A DNA stretch of 64,000 bases from Blumeriella jaapii (taxonomy: Eukaryota; Ascomycota; Leotiomycetes; Helotiales; Drepanopezizaceae): assembly GCA_009599575.1 (NCBI GenBank), contig VWND01000015.1, positions 310,001 to 374,000 of the forward strand, written 5' to 3'. This document shows positions 21,067 through 33,532 of the stretch, in pieces. A program made the position numbers and the translations under genes. The first letter of the stretch is position 1; every line of letters starts with the position of its first letter. The notes beneath the pieces were generated by a model. It was given only the letters and a program-made list of their open reading frames with translations. It did not search any database and had not been told where the DNA came from.

Positions 21067-23584
21067 CAGCAATCGCTAGGCCTTCACAGATCCTTACAAC
21101 ACCCTAGACTCCAGCAATACCATCATTATTGCACGTCTCAACGATCAGTGCTGGTATCACGTAAGGGTGTGCACACATCGGGTAGACACCAGCAACATCC
21201 TACCCAAAGTAATCATCATTGTCAGCGATAAGCTAGCAGATGAAAACAGCACTATGGCTTAGACCATGAAGAGCATATCAAACTCAACACACCTCGCCAC
21301 TGGCCAAAAGACGCAAATGATGTTTTGACAGCCATAGAAGTGTTTACAAATCACTTTTAACGATATCGTTCCAAATCATCTCTTCTCCGCTACAACGACA
21401 ATTTCGGACACAGCCTGCCAAAAAAAAAACGGTACAAAGACATGAAAATGACCACAACTCTATCTCTGAGAGCTACAGGAAGCGTCTTATGTGGACGGAG
21501 TAAATTGGACGGCACGATGAGCCTTGGATCGTCATCACTCAGAAATTTCCAGCACTAAACCCGTATTTCACTCCTCCTGCTGGCTCCTCTGGACCACCTC
21601 CTTCGCAGAAGGATTAAATCGAGTCGAAAACAACAACGCCTGCAACACACTAAGAATCATCAACTCACGACTACGGGCAGTAGAGCCAAAACCTGGATAG
21701 CAGGAATGGCAAGGGGGTCTGCTCACTCCTGTGCCCACGAAACCCGAGCCGACCTATGGTGCTCCTTTCTCCAGCTCCGCAGCCTTGTACATCAAGAGGC
21801 TATTCAGGAACTATTGTCTCAATTCTGCATGTTCCTCGAATTGTGTAATGGAAGCACTTGTGTGTGCAAGAGAGTAGAAAATCAGATGCATCAAGATCAT
21901 TGTGGCTCTAGGTATTTGGAATCGAATTAGCAACGCTACGGGAACAACATTACCTGCTCGTTACCGAAACGAGACGAGAGCGATCTGCGGGAAACTCTTG
22001 AAACTGGGTGATGAATGGCGGATAGGGTGGTAGAGTCCTCCGGACGGGGAAGAGAAGCAGCTAAAGTAATGGGATAGGCAGAGACCTGCTGAAGGAAAGA
22101 TGAGCCGGGATTTATCTCGCGTTGCAGCGATCCTATGTCAGATGGCGAACTGGTGAGAGCATAGTCGAAGAAAATCTTTGATGTAAGCAAAGAGGTTAGT
22201 GAAGACACCAACGATCTGGAGATTGGGAAGCAAAATTCCCACGCCTGCGAATAAATGAATCGACCGATCGCCAAAAACCAAACTCTGTACTTCGTACTTT
22301 GGCGTCCGGCCAGTAGTATCACTCATAATGTAAAAGAAGAGTAAAATCAGATCTGCTGCCGGTACGGGTGGGTATCACTTGTGATGCCTATTCTTTACAC
22401 CTTAAACCTAACTCTGTAACCTTCATAGTGCCTCGAGGCTAGCTTTATATCTGGCCTCTGAAGAGTGCCTACGGGCAGCATGACGATGATATAAGTAAGG
22501 CCTCTCAGCACTCACGGTATCTCTCCTCACGACGTTTAACTTCCAATGACCTACCCAAGCTTCTGAGTAAGCTCAAAAAGTGCCTTCCGAGCTTCATCTC
22601 GTCCTTACTCCACTCACCGTAATTCCCGAGCTAAAAATACCTGGAAGAGCCTATGTTTCCTTGGTTTCGTATCTTAATGGTATTTAATGATAGCGAGGAG
22701 GGCGCCTGAATAGATCTTCTGAAGTGACCGAGGTAGATATGAAGCCAGGTCCCGTTTGTATTTTGTCTAGGTAAAAATGAAAAGCAAATGAAAAACAACA
22801 GCCGCTTTGGCCATTCATCACCGAGTTGTCTACAGACTATCATGAGTTATAAAACCAATTTTATCTGTAGGGACATTCTGTCAATTGCCCTAAAATAACG
22901 ACCCTTCCCTTTTTCAGATTGTAACAGTTTTGTCGAGAATCTTAGCTAGAGGACTTTGACATGGCTATGCACGTACTTTGCTTCGAGTGTATGTACAGCT
23001 AAAATTCAAAAGCTGGAATCGAAGAATAGGCCAGGTCACTAGAGAATCCACAACTCTTGGATAAGGTTGCTGCCAGCCTGCCAAAGTCATGTTCACAGTT
23101 GTTAGCCCTCCAGAAGCAAGATTGGATATGAAAACGCCAAAATCTTGAGCAGAATACTTGCCAGGCCGGCTCATGTTTTTTCCATACTAACATATATGTA
23201 ACATGGTTTGCTTCGACAGCATCTGGATACTCTCTTAACTTCGGTTACAGATTTTAGAACAATCAAGAGTGCTTTCTGAGAGTAAAACACGTAGATAACA
23301 TGCGGAACTCACGGTAGCAGACACCTCGTAATGTCCGCAGATTGGAATTCAAATGTTACATTTTGTAAGCTTTATGAGTGTAGTCAGACTTCACAGGATC
23401 CACGCAACCCGCTAACTCCAGGTATGTCTATCTTTTGTAGTAATTTTGGTCTTGCATATGGTGGATTCGGCCGTAGACTTTGCAACAGCTTCATTGCCGT
23501 TCAGGTGCCATTTGCAATTGGCAGTATTATAAATCCAAACCCAAACTCCATCGCTATGCCGAAAGTCGATACACCTCAAGCTTG
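21067..23584. other. 2.5-kb gene-free region
   Basis: The stretch is moderately AT-rich with only short frames. A minus-strand frame at about 21936-22326 has some hydrophobic text (for example IGRFIYSQAWEFCFP) but no recognisable family. I see nothing firm. Confidence 0.45.
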
Positions 23585-24638
23585 TCAGACACTTCGTCCT
23601 TCTGCCCGGGGGCCAAGCCCTTCTTTGATAGCTCCAGATAGTGCGTTCCAGTCCAGGCCACCTAAAGCACCCTTGTGAACTCCTCGCAAGGAAAGTGATC
23701 CAGTGAAGTTACCAGTTGCAATGTTTCTCATCATCAGCGTGTCCTTGCTCTTCTTCAATAGTCGGCCTTCGCCACGCAGAATATATTCTTCAAACCACCC
23801 GTCCTCTTCCACAGTCAACGGTAGGCTGACAAGCTCAACGCTACGATCTGCGACCGTATCCTTAGAGGAATTGTTGAGCACAAGCGAGATCAGGAGCTCG
23901 AACAAATGGCGCCGTGCAAATTCTTGCTGCCCTCGAGAAAAAAACAAGGCTTCTGTTACACTGGTCCTCGCGATAGCTGAGAATAGACACTCGATGGCGG
24001 GTCGGCTCGACAGTGTTGGCTGCGCGGTATGGTAGTACGCCAGGGCAAGCGTAAGGTCGTCCCTTGACCGTCGGACCAACGTTTCTAAGATTTCATCCGC
24101 AAAAGTTGGAATCAACGATGGATGAGTCAGGTATTGTACCGCCAACTAAGTTTTCGTCAGAAGGTTCTTGCATGGGAGTATAGAAATGCTAACCTCGAAT
24201 TCTTGTCGGTCCAGATGCCACAGACCTTTCATGTAAATTGCGTAATTCTCGGGCAAAAAGGCCTGGCGCTCAAGTGCATTTTGATATTCTCTCCTGCCGG
24301 TAGGATAATCGAACGTGATGAGGATGTAGTAAAGTACTGAGATCTTGTGGTGGTCTGCACCGGAGCTCTCGACAATCTGTTTGTGGAGGGCTCGAAGAGC
24401 ATTGTTATCTTTCGGCGGGTAGTTTCTGGATGCTATGGGATCATAGTCAGTTCAAAAAGCTGTGCATAGCATGGAGGAGGACCTCACGTCTCGCGATCCC
24501 TAGCATTTTCATGACCCGGTCAATGAAAAGAGGTTCTAAAGCCTTGCGATTCTCGAGAGCGGTCGAGATTGATTGCTCATCGTAAGAACATTCCGGATCG
24601 AAGGCAAAGACTTCACCAAAGTTCTGATAGCTGAACAT
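23585..24638 (-). CDS. ELYS-like nuclear pore complex assembly protein (three exons)
   Basis: Exons are complement 24488..24638, 24194..24432 and 23585..24145; GT-AG introns of 55 and 48 bp join in phase to give 316 residues. Reading across the junctions gives the ELYS-like domain: MFSYQNFGEVFAFDPE, LFIDRVMKMLGIARPSR, NYPPKDNNALRALHKQIVES, HHKISVLYYILITFD, AFLPENYAIYMKGLWHLD, then LTHPSLIPTFADEILETLV. In other fungi this short ELYS (Ely5 in fission yeast) is an alpha-helical nucleoporin that binds the Y-shaped Nup84/Nup120 complex. Length fits the short fungal form, which lacks the beta-propeller and AT-hook of animal ELYS. The gene is divergent from SMC4, with about 315 bp between the start codons. 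Confidence 0.88.
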
Positions 24639-24953
24639 TGTTGCGCTTAAGTGTAACTCGTTGGATGTGGTTGCGACCGATGAAGGTGGAGTTGAAGGAG
24701 GCTGAAGTTTAGGCTTAGCGCGCGATAAGGATTCTTATCTCATTTCGTGCTCTGTTTACCTTCGATGCGCCTGTGTTTACTTCCACCCACTTATTCAAAC
24801 AACACTCCGAATCCACTGTCAATCTGTTCCAGCAGCTTCTCGACGCGACAAAACACTCTGCGGAAGATCTTCACCATTTTTCGTGATTTGAACAGCGCGT
24901 GGACCGACGCAGTTTTCTTCTCAAGCAGAACAATTGCTACTTTGCGCCTCCAA
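24639..24953. promoter_or_regulatory. divergent promoter between the ELYS-like gene and SMC4
   Basis: About 315 bp separate the two start codons, so both promoters must fit here. No clear TATA box or known factor site was picked out. Confidence 0.5.
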
Positions 24954-27900
24954 ATGTCCGAATCACCCGTTCGACCTTCAAGGAGGGTGGCAGCGCGTCG
25001 GAAAGTCGTAGTCGATTCAGATGAGGAAGAAGAGCAAGTAGAACTCAAGATGGAGGAGGACAGCGAGGAGGATTTCACACCAGCACCAAAACGAAGCCCT
25101 CGAAAGGCACCGGCAGCCAGACGGAAGACCGCCAATGTCGTAGCCAGCACCCCGAAGACTGGGGGGCGCACAAGGAAAAGCGTGGCCAAAGAGAATGTCG
25201 AGCCCTCCGAGATCTTTGACCCCGAGCAGACTGTTCAGCCGGAACCGGAATCTCCAACCAAGAAGGCATCACCTCGAAAGTCCAAGAGTGCATCGGGGAG
25301 AGGTTCTCGGGCCTCTGAGACTCCAGAACTCCAACCGCCGCCATTGCCTACACCGCAAGCATCCGCTTCTCCAGAACCTTCACAACTCCATGAGACCCCG
25401 CTCGCAGATATTACGGAGACCCTCAACGAGCGACCTGGCACATCTGGAAGCCAAAACTCCTTGGTAAAGCCAATCAATGCGATGGATACGGTATTGGAAA
25501 GACCTATGGACATCGTGTTGAAGTCCAGGTCAATGGCCGCCCCCGTCGTAGAGGATACTGGACCAAAAGCCCGAATTGTCATTACATATTTGATCCTGAC
25601 GAATTTCAAAAGTTATGCTGGTCGCCAGGAGGTTGGCCCTTTCCACGCCTCATTCTCTTCCGTCGTTGGGCCCAACGGTTCTGGAAAATCTAATGTCATT
25701 GATTCACTTCTCTTTGTATTCGGATTTAGGGCTAGCAAGATGAGACAAGGCAAGATCTCGGCATTGATTCACAATTCTGCGGCGTTCCCAGACCTGGATC
25801 ATTGTGAAGTTGCAGTGCACTTCCAAGAAGTCATGGATCAAGTGAGTATTCTGGTAAGTGGACGTCAAAGTTAATCACTAATTACATGTAGCCAACGGGG
25901 CCTCCGATGATCATCCCAGGATCGGATCTTGTGATATCTCGCCGTGCGTTTAAAAACAATTCTAGCAAGTATTACATGAATGGCAAAGAGTCAAATTTCA
26001 CTGTAGTTACTACACTACTCCGTGACCGAGGAGTGGACCTGGACCACAAGAGATTCTTGATCCTCCAGGGTGAGGTCGAATCGATTGCCCAGATGAAGCC
26101 CAAGGCTGCAAATGAACACGATGACGGCCTCCTTGAATACTTAGAGGACATCATCGGTACTTCCAAATATAAAACGCCTATCGAAGAGTCGGCCACAGAG
26201 GTCGAAACTCTCAACGAGGTATGCGTTGAGAAGAGCGGTCGAGTCCAGCATGTTGAGAAGGAAAAGAACGGCTTGGAGGAGAAGAAAGATAAAGCATTGG
26301 CCTATATCCGGGATGAGAACGAACTGACGATGAAACAATCGTCCCTCTACCAGCTCTATATCGACGAATGTGGTGACAACATCAATGTGACTGAAGAGGC
26401 CATTGCTCAGATGCAAGCTCAGCTGGACGCCGAGCTCGAGAAGCACCAGGGCAACGAGGATGGGATTAAAGAACTGGATAAGCTGTATAAAAAAGGACAG
26501 AAGGAGCTTGATGCTATCGAGAAAGACACTCAGGCGATCCTCAAAGAGATTGCAAAATTTGACCAAGAGCACGTCAAGTTCGAAGAGAAGAAAAAGTTTC
26601 TGACCGGAAAGCAAAAAAAATTAGAGAAGACAATCAGCAGCTCTGAAACTACAGCAGCCGACGCCCAAGCCTCGATCGAAGAGTGCACCATCGAGATCGA
26701 GAAATCTGCGCAGGAGATAGCTGCTATGGAAAAGCGCATGAAGGCCGAGGAGAAGGAGCTTGGGGCTATCCGAGAGAGTCTCAAAGGAAAAACTCAGGTC
26801 TTTTCGGACCAGATCGCAGCGAAACAAAAGTCCTTAGAGCCGTGGAACGAAAAGATCAACCAAAAGCAATCCGCTATCGCCGTTGCGGAGAGCGAGCTTA
26901 CCATCCTTCACGAAAAAGCAAATGCTGGTGTCGTTGCGCTCGAGGAGATGGAAGCCAAACTCGCAAGCATCGAGAAAGGCCGGGAAGCTAAGATGGCAGA
27001 GCTCGAAGAGTGCAAGTCTGAACGAGCGAGGTTGGAGAAGGAAGCGGCCAAGGTCGAATCGGAACTCCAGAAGCTATCTCAGAAGGAGCCCGAGCTTCGA
27101 TCGCGTCTCTCTGGAGCGCGCCAAAAGGCAGACGAGGCACGTGCAAGTCTGTCAAATACACAAACCCAGGGCAATGTGCTCACAGGACTCATGCGACTCA
27201 AGGAATCCGGACGTATTGACGGGTTCCATGGCCGACTTGGAAACCTTGGAATCATCGACCAGAAGTACGACGTCGCTATTTCCACAGCTTGTGGCGCTCT
27301 TGACAACTTTGTCACGGATACTGTCGAAGGAGGGCAGCAGTGCATCGAGTACCTCCGGAAGACCAATCTCGGTCGTGGAAACTTTATGTGTCTCGATAAG
27401 TTGGGTAATCGCGACATGTCTCCCATCGATACACCTGAAAACGTCCCTCGCTTGTTCGACCTCATCAAAGCCAAGGATGACAGGTTCCGCCCTGCTTTCT
27501 ACCATTCGCTTCAAAACACTCTGGTTGCAAAAGACCTCGATCAAGCTAATCGAATCGCATACGGGGCCAAGCGGTGGCGAGTAGTGACCCTTGACGGTCA
27601 GCTCATCGACAAGTCTGGTACCATGTCTGGAGGAGGCAACACGGTCAAGAAGGGATTAATGTCCTCGAAGCTCGTTGCTGATACATCAAAGGATCAGGTC
27701 GCAAAGCTCGAAGTCGATAGAGACGGAATGGAGCAAGAGTTTCAGATATTACAGGATCGCCAAAGAGAGTTGGAAACGAAGCTTCGAGACCTCAATGATC
27801 AGCTACCACGCCTCGACACCAAGATGCAGAAGATTGGACTTGAGGTCGAAAGCTCTGCCAGAAACCTGGCGGATGCTCAACGCCGCATCAAGGAACTGAG

Positions 27901-29317
27901 TAAGGAGCACCAGCCTTCCAAGACTGATGACAGCCGAGTCGCATCTCTGGAAAAGGAAATTGCGAAACTCGGCAAGGAAATCGACAAGCTGCATGGCGAA
28001 ACTGCTAGCGTCGAGCAGGAGATCAAAGCTTTGCAAGACAAGATCATGGAAGTCGGTGGTGACCAACTCCGTGCACAAAAGTCAAAGGTTGATGCTTTGA
28101 AGGGGGAAATTAGTAACCTCAGTGAAGGCATCTCTACAGCTGAAGTCACTCGAGCTAAGGCCGAGAAGCAGAAAACCAAGCAGGAGAAGGATCATGCCAA
28201 AGCCACCAAAGAACTCCAAGCTGCGATTTCGGACCTTGAAGCTCTGGAGGAGGATGTCCAGAACCAGAGTTCAAATGCCGAGGGAAATCAAGCCCGGGTC
28301 GACGAAGCATCGGAAGCTCTCAAGGCTAAGAAAAAGGATCTCATTGCTTTGAAAGCCGAGTTGGACGAGAAGACCGCGGCTCTCAACGAGATCCGAGCCG
28401 TCGAGATCGAGATGAAGAATAAGCTCGAGGAGAACCAAAAAGTGCTCGGCGAAAACCAGAAGCGACTTCGATACTGGAACGAGAAGCTGGGCAAGCTAGC
28501 TCTCCAGAACATCAGTGACCTGGGTGAGGAAACCGAAGCCCAGGAACTTCCACAGTACACCAAGGACGAGCTTGCGGATATGCACAAGGATACGCTCAAG
28601 GCTGAGATCGCAGCCCTTGAGGAAAAGACGCAAAACGTCAGCGTTGAGCTCGGCGTCCTCGCTGAATACCGCCGTCGTGTGGAAGAACACGCTGCCCGAC
28701 ACGCCGACCTCCAAAGCGCCGTCGCCCAGCGCGATGCCGCTAAGAAGAGATGCGATGATCTCCGCCGTCTCCGCCTCGAAGGCTTCATGGAAGGCTTCAG
28801 CACTATCTCCCTTCGCTTGAAGGAAATGTATCAGATGATCACCATGGGCGGCAACGCCGAGCTTGAGCTCGTCGACTCCCTGGATCCATTCTCGGAGGGA
28901 ATTCTGTTTAGTGTAATGCCGCCGAAGAAGTCGTGGAAGAACATCTCGAATCTGTCGGGTGGGGAGAAGACGCTGAGTAGTTTGGCGCTGGTGTTTGCGC
29001 TGCACCATTACAAGCCGACGCCGCTGTATGTTATGGATGAAATTGATGCTGCTTTGGATTTCCGAAACGTAAGTCTAGTTTCACCTTCGTCAATCACCGC
29101 AAGCTAATGACCGGGTCAGGTCTCCATCGTCGCTAGCTACATCAAAGAGCGAACCAAGAACGCGCAGTTCATCGTCATCTCGCTTCGCAACAACATGTTC
29201 GAGCTCGCGTCTCGTCTCGTAGGGGTGTACAAGGTCAATCACATGACCAAGAGCGTCACGATCGAGAACCGGGACTACATCAACGGCACGCCTGGTATGA
29301 CTGGGGCGGCAGCCTAG
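24954..29317 (+). CDS. SMC4: condensin ATPase subunit Smc4 (three exons)
   Basis: Smc4 pairs with Smc2 in condensin, which compacts mitotic chromosomes. Exons are 24954..25841, 25892..29068 and 29120..29317; introns of 50 and 51 bp join in phase 0, giving about 1420 residues, the usual Smc4 length. The first 200 residues are acidic/basic and disordered. Walker A is GPNGSGKSN (about 239-247), followed by the Smc4-typical KISALIHNSAAFPDLD and ISRRAFKNNSSKYYMNGKES. A long coiled coil leads to the hinge (about 740-900: GFHGRLGNLGIIDQKYDVAI, LDNFVTDTVEGGQQCIEYL). A second coiled coil returns to the C-motif LSGGEKTLSSLALVFALHH (about 1316) and Walker B PLYVMDEIDAALDFRN. An alternative donor at 25854 would keep frame and add four residues. 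Confidence 0.96.
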
Positions 29318-29806
29318 AGCCGGTAACGAGTGATATGGTGATGGGTGATGATAAGATGAGGCTGGGCAGGCTTATGTTCTGAAGTTTCCGGGAGTTGGGG
29401 CGAATATGCAGGTGACAAAGGTACACACGGCAGGCAGGTCAATGAATTTTGCTTCTTTCACATCTATCTCACTTCCTTCTCCTACCACTGTGGCCGTGAT
29501 AGCTGTGGTGCAGTCACGTGTAGTCACGTGGTGACATGCACCGACCGTGTCTACAGCTAGACCACGTCTCAACCCCTCGTGTGCACACCCTCTAAAGAAA
29601 CACCAACAATCACATATCATTCACTACCATTCGCTCCATTTCGGATCATATTCTCTGGCTCGCTGAGGCTGAACGCAAGTGCTACGACAAATTATCGCAT
29701 TCGGGAGGTTCTATCTTGGGGTAGTGCTACCGCCCACGCCCTGCTCTCCACACCTCCGCGAGCCGTCAACGTCCTCCATCAGCCGCCGCGGTCTTCCTTC
29801 TCTACC
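29318..29806. other. convergent intergenic region between SMC4 and the hydrolase
   Basis: The stretch of 489 bp contains the 3' ends of two converging genes and the paired TCACGTG sites at 29514-29530. No further gene was seen. Confidence 0.6.
29514..29530. promoter_or_regulatory. pair of TCACGTG E-boxes, 10 bp apart
   Basis: TCACGTG occurs at 29514-29520 and again at 29524-29530. The 10-bp spacing is the same as in the first pair of the cluster at 21029. It lies between two convergent genes, where a promoter would not be expected. Confidence 0.45.
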
Positions 29807-30722
29807 TCACTGTGCACTCTCAATCAGCTTCTCCGCAAGCCACTCGGGCTGGCTCAGAAACGGGCTGTGTCCGGCCTGGCACCTCGCCACCACATCAAAG
29901 GCGCTCGGGGCGGCCTCCTTCGCCGCGGCAATCATGCCGTCCTGCGCCTGCACCGGGATCGCGTTGTCCTTCTCGCACACCACGTACGTGCTGGGGATCG
30001 TCTTCCACGGGGCGACGGTCAGCTGCGAGGTGAAGGTGCGGTAGCAGGTGCTTGATGGCTGCGATGTACGGCGCGGCGGCTTCGTCCGAGAGGTCGTTGT
30101 AGAAGATGTCCTTGGGGGTGGCGGGGTTGACTATATCGCCCTGTTGAGTGGTTTACCCGTCAGTCTGGTCCTCAATATCTCTTTTCTTTTCTTTCTTTCT
30201 TTTCTTTTCCTTTCCTTTCCTTTCCTTCCCTTTCCTTTCCTTTCCTGTTCCACGTCTTGCATCTCGGTGACTTGTTTGTGGGCGCGAAGGAGAAAAACAC
30301 ACCTCGACCTCGAACCACGGCAGGTTGTTGCCCCCCAAACCAGCCATCAAGCTCCCTCCCTCAGCCATAACGAACGCGCTCACGAACACCAGCCGCCTCA
30401 CGCGTCCCCAGCCCTCCTTGCCACCCTTGCCGGCCTCTTGAACATACTCGCTCAAGGCCTCGCAGCCAACCACGCCACCATAGGAGTGCATGATGAGCAC
30501 GACATCCCGGCCGGCGGACAGCACCTTGTTGACGACGTCCCGGATGGCGGCGACGTCGGGGTCAAAGTTCTCCAGCGGCGGCTGGGCGCCGAAGCAGGGG
30601 AGCTGGACGCCGTGGACGGCGTAGCCAGCTTTCTCGAGCAGGGCGCTGGTGGGGTCGAAAGACTCGGGGCCATGCCAGGCGCCAGGCACGATGACAAACT
30701 CGGGCTTGGAGTTCAAAGTCAT
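29807..30722 (-). CDS. alpha/beta hydrolase (AB hydrolase-1 type), with a frame break
   Basis: Exon 1 is complement 30303..30722 and exon 2 complement 29807..30140, split by a 162-bp intron (GTGTGT...CAACAG). The N-terminus has the first strand and oxyanion region EFVIVPGAWHGPESF, then the nucleophile elbow LIMHSYGGVVG with Ser80. After the intron comes NPATPKDIFYNDLSDE, and in the next frame YRTFTSQLTVAPWKTIPSTY, CEKDNAIP and CQAGHSPF with the catalytic His, ending WLAEKLIESAQ. Similar fungal enzymes are small esterases or lactonases of unknown substrate. The frame changes by one base at about 30041-30053 (AAGCACCTGCTAC on the coding strand) with no intron signal. Both sides match the family, so either the gene is recently broken or the assembly has an indel. 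Start at 30722 was chosen for the typical short leader. Confidence 0.72.
30141..30302 (-). other. hydrolase intron with AAAGG-type repeats
   Basis: The intron is 162 bp, about three times the others in the window. The extra length is mostly a purine run of AAAGG/AAAG units on the coding strand (about 30181-30245). Confidence 0.7.
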
Positions 30723-33532
30723 GGTTGCGGTTGTTGTGCTGGTGATTTGCTTTGATGGTATGGTCTGTTCTGGATCGGGGGAGATTGAGATTGAGAATAG
30801 AGAGAGGTTTTCGGACCTGATGAACTGGTTGATATCTGAAGAAGAAGTCTTGCAATTGAAGTTCCGTATGTTAAGGTAAGTTATGTTCACCGACACCGTG
30901 TAGAGAGACAGAGAGAGGTACGAAGAAAAGTCAGACAATGGGAGGTTGTTGTTTGCTTATAAATTGCCACGGGCAAGGGGGGAGGGGGGGGGGTCAATCG
31001 AAACTAACACTCCCCCTACCAGATCGAACGGCCCCCACTTTGTCTAAGGCATGTATGTACTTACAGTCCCATCCGAACTGCTCTGGAAACCGAAGAAAGA
31101 GTGGGTCTGGACCTGCAGAAACGGCGGAGTTTAATACCACGCGTGCATGCAGGGCACGTCACATGCATGGCTGCGATCAGCATTGCCGTGAAGGTCCGCA
31201 GCTGTTGTTTCTTCTAGATACGACGTGAACATCCTATCTCTTGCAACTTCGCACTTCTCACGATCCAACACCTCTGCGTCATCCGACATCATCACTACAC
31301 CAAGCCGGCATCGAATCTTTAGCGTCGGATGAGGCCTTAGCTCAGAACCCTAAGCATACCCCTTTTAGACTAACAGACGAGCTAGGCGCCGTCATCCAAC
31401 GGCCTGTCAGTTTCTGCAGCTGCAGTCTGCGGGGTATCCGATCTGAGCCTAGTCTTGTTTTGTCTGGCGCACTTGATTGAACTCTGAGGAACCACCGTTC
31501 AAGAGACATGAGAAGGAGAGAAGTAGAAGTAAAAACGAAGAAGAAGGGGAAGAAGGGGGAGATGGGGAAACAGAAGAAGAAAAGAAATAACAACAACAAG
31601 AAGAAGAAGAGTCAACAATCATCGTCACGCAACATCAGCATCTCATCTTTCGAAGAACCTCTTTGGACAAAAGTTTCCAACATGCAAGAGAAAGACACAA
31701 AAGAAAAAAACCTTACCATCGCAACTCACATCGTACAGTACTGTTCATACAGACCCTACCCGGCTGGGCTGCCAGGGGAACCCCTCGGCTATCGAAACGA
31801 AGCGAGTCGTCGTTCGCTTATGTTGACTGCTTTGATCACGCGAGATTGCAGGTTCCTTCCTACCCCCTTTCCCCTCCCCACTTTGTATCTCTCTCTCTCT
31901 CTCTTTCTCGCTTCTCGAAGAGGACGATGATTGGGTTCGATTCTCACTAGGGAGACGGCAGCTCGACAGATGGGATTGACCAAAAAAAAAAGAAGAAAAA
32001 AAAAAAAAAACCACAACCCTGGTACAGACGGCGCGGCGCCTTCACTTTTCAGCCGTGAGCTGTCGCTTTGCAAACCCGACGAGATGCAGCGACGGGCAGA
32101 CCCAAACCACCAAAGGGCGAGGGACGGAGGCGAGGCGAGGCGAGGCAAAGAGGAGCTGTGCACGACTTTCCTTTCCGTTCCTGATGTCTCCCTGGGAGAG
32201 AAACAAGATGTGAGGCCAAAGAGCTTTCCAAGCTCGGCTTTTTCACGGTTCAAAATGGAAGCTTTGTCGATTGTAAGACAGCAGAGAAGGGGGGGAAGGG
32301 GGGGGGGGACAGGGGGGCAGGAGAGAGAGCTGCGATAGGGTACCACGCGAAAGATGTATGTACATGCCATCTCATCCAGTACAGTACAGTACGTACCGTA
32401 GTATCAGGGGAGCCTCTAACCCTCCCCACCCCCCCCTATCGTGTTCTCTCTTCCACTTCTACACAGACACACAGTACTGTGTACAGTACAGTACCCTCGA
32501 CTAGCTAGCGTGCATACCCACCGGACATGCCCCCCCTGGCCTCTCTCACCCCTCCCTCGCTCCCTTTCCCCCCTCTTTTTCTTCCTTTCCTTTTGGTTTT
32601 TCCTTCTTTTTCCAACGGCGCCCACCACCGACCGGCGTCCCGTCCATCATCCACGGGAAGTCGGTTGCTCGGTCGCTCAATCCTGTACAGAATGCGGAAG
32701 AAAAGGCGAACTGCAGATGCAAGGCGACTGACTGATCTCCTCCTCCTCCTCCTGCTCCTCTATAGGCGAGGTTCTAGGCCCTTACTCACTCGCTCACTCA
32801 CTCACTCACTCACTCAGCCTGTTCTCCCCTTTTACTCCCATGTCTCACCCCCATGCTTCAACGCCCCAAACCCCCCCCCTCTTCATCAGCCAATCCAGCT
32901 AGCTAGCGTCTTCCCCCCAACCCCCCCTCTCCTCCTCCCCTTTCTTAATCCCCCACTGACTCACTCAAGTAAGTACCTGTCTGACCTGCCCAAGATTCGT
33001 ACCTACCTATGTCAGTGTACCTCAGTCTGCAAACACCCCACCATCTATCTCTCTTCTTAACCCTTCCACACCCCACCCCCCCCCCCCCTCTCTTCTCCCC
33101 AAAAGTACCACCAATCCATTCATGCATGCACGCATCGGGACGGAGGCTGCAGCTCCGTACTCCGCACGCCCATGCTCCCATGCCTCCCCCCTGAATCCCT
33201 CGCTTACTGGCTGAACCGGATTCTCGGAGCGCTGTACATGCATCGTAGTTGTCACAGGTCACTATGTACAGTACCAGAGAACAACATAAGAATCGTGAGT
33301 GCAGAGAAGACTGCGTCCATTCATCATTCCGTCGTCGATCCGTCATTGAAGAGTTCCATCTATGTGCGCGGTCCACCAGGACCCAACGTGCCCCCACCAC
33401 CAAGCACACACAGGACCGTTACACTACAGAAAACCAGAGAAGCGGCTGCAAGACCAGTCTGGATTCGTTCGCCAAAACACCACGCCAGCCACGCTATGCA
33501 GTCAAGTAGGAAAGAAAAAGCGACTGACTCCC
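30723..33532. other. 2.8-kb gene-free region with homopolymer and GTAC repeats
   Basis: No supported gene. It contains AAG/AAC runs (about 31530-31610), a TC run (about 31890-31905), A runs (about 31982-32010), G runs (about 32290-32308), GTAC islands (about 31733-31742, 32380-32400, 32470-32492, 33262-33270), an ACTC repeat (about 32785-32815) and C runs (about 33076-33088). Confidence 0.6.

Noticed and set aside
31931..31955. GGGTTCGATTC text resembling a tRNA T-loop
   Set aside because: The flanking bases do not form a T-stem and no acceptor or anticodon arm could be found.
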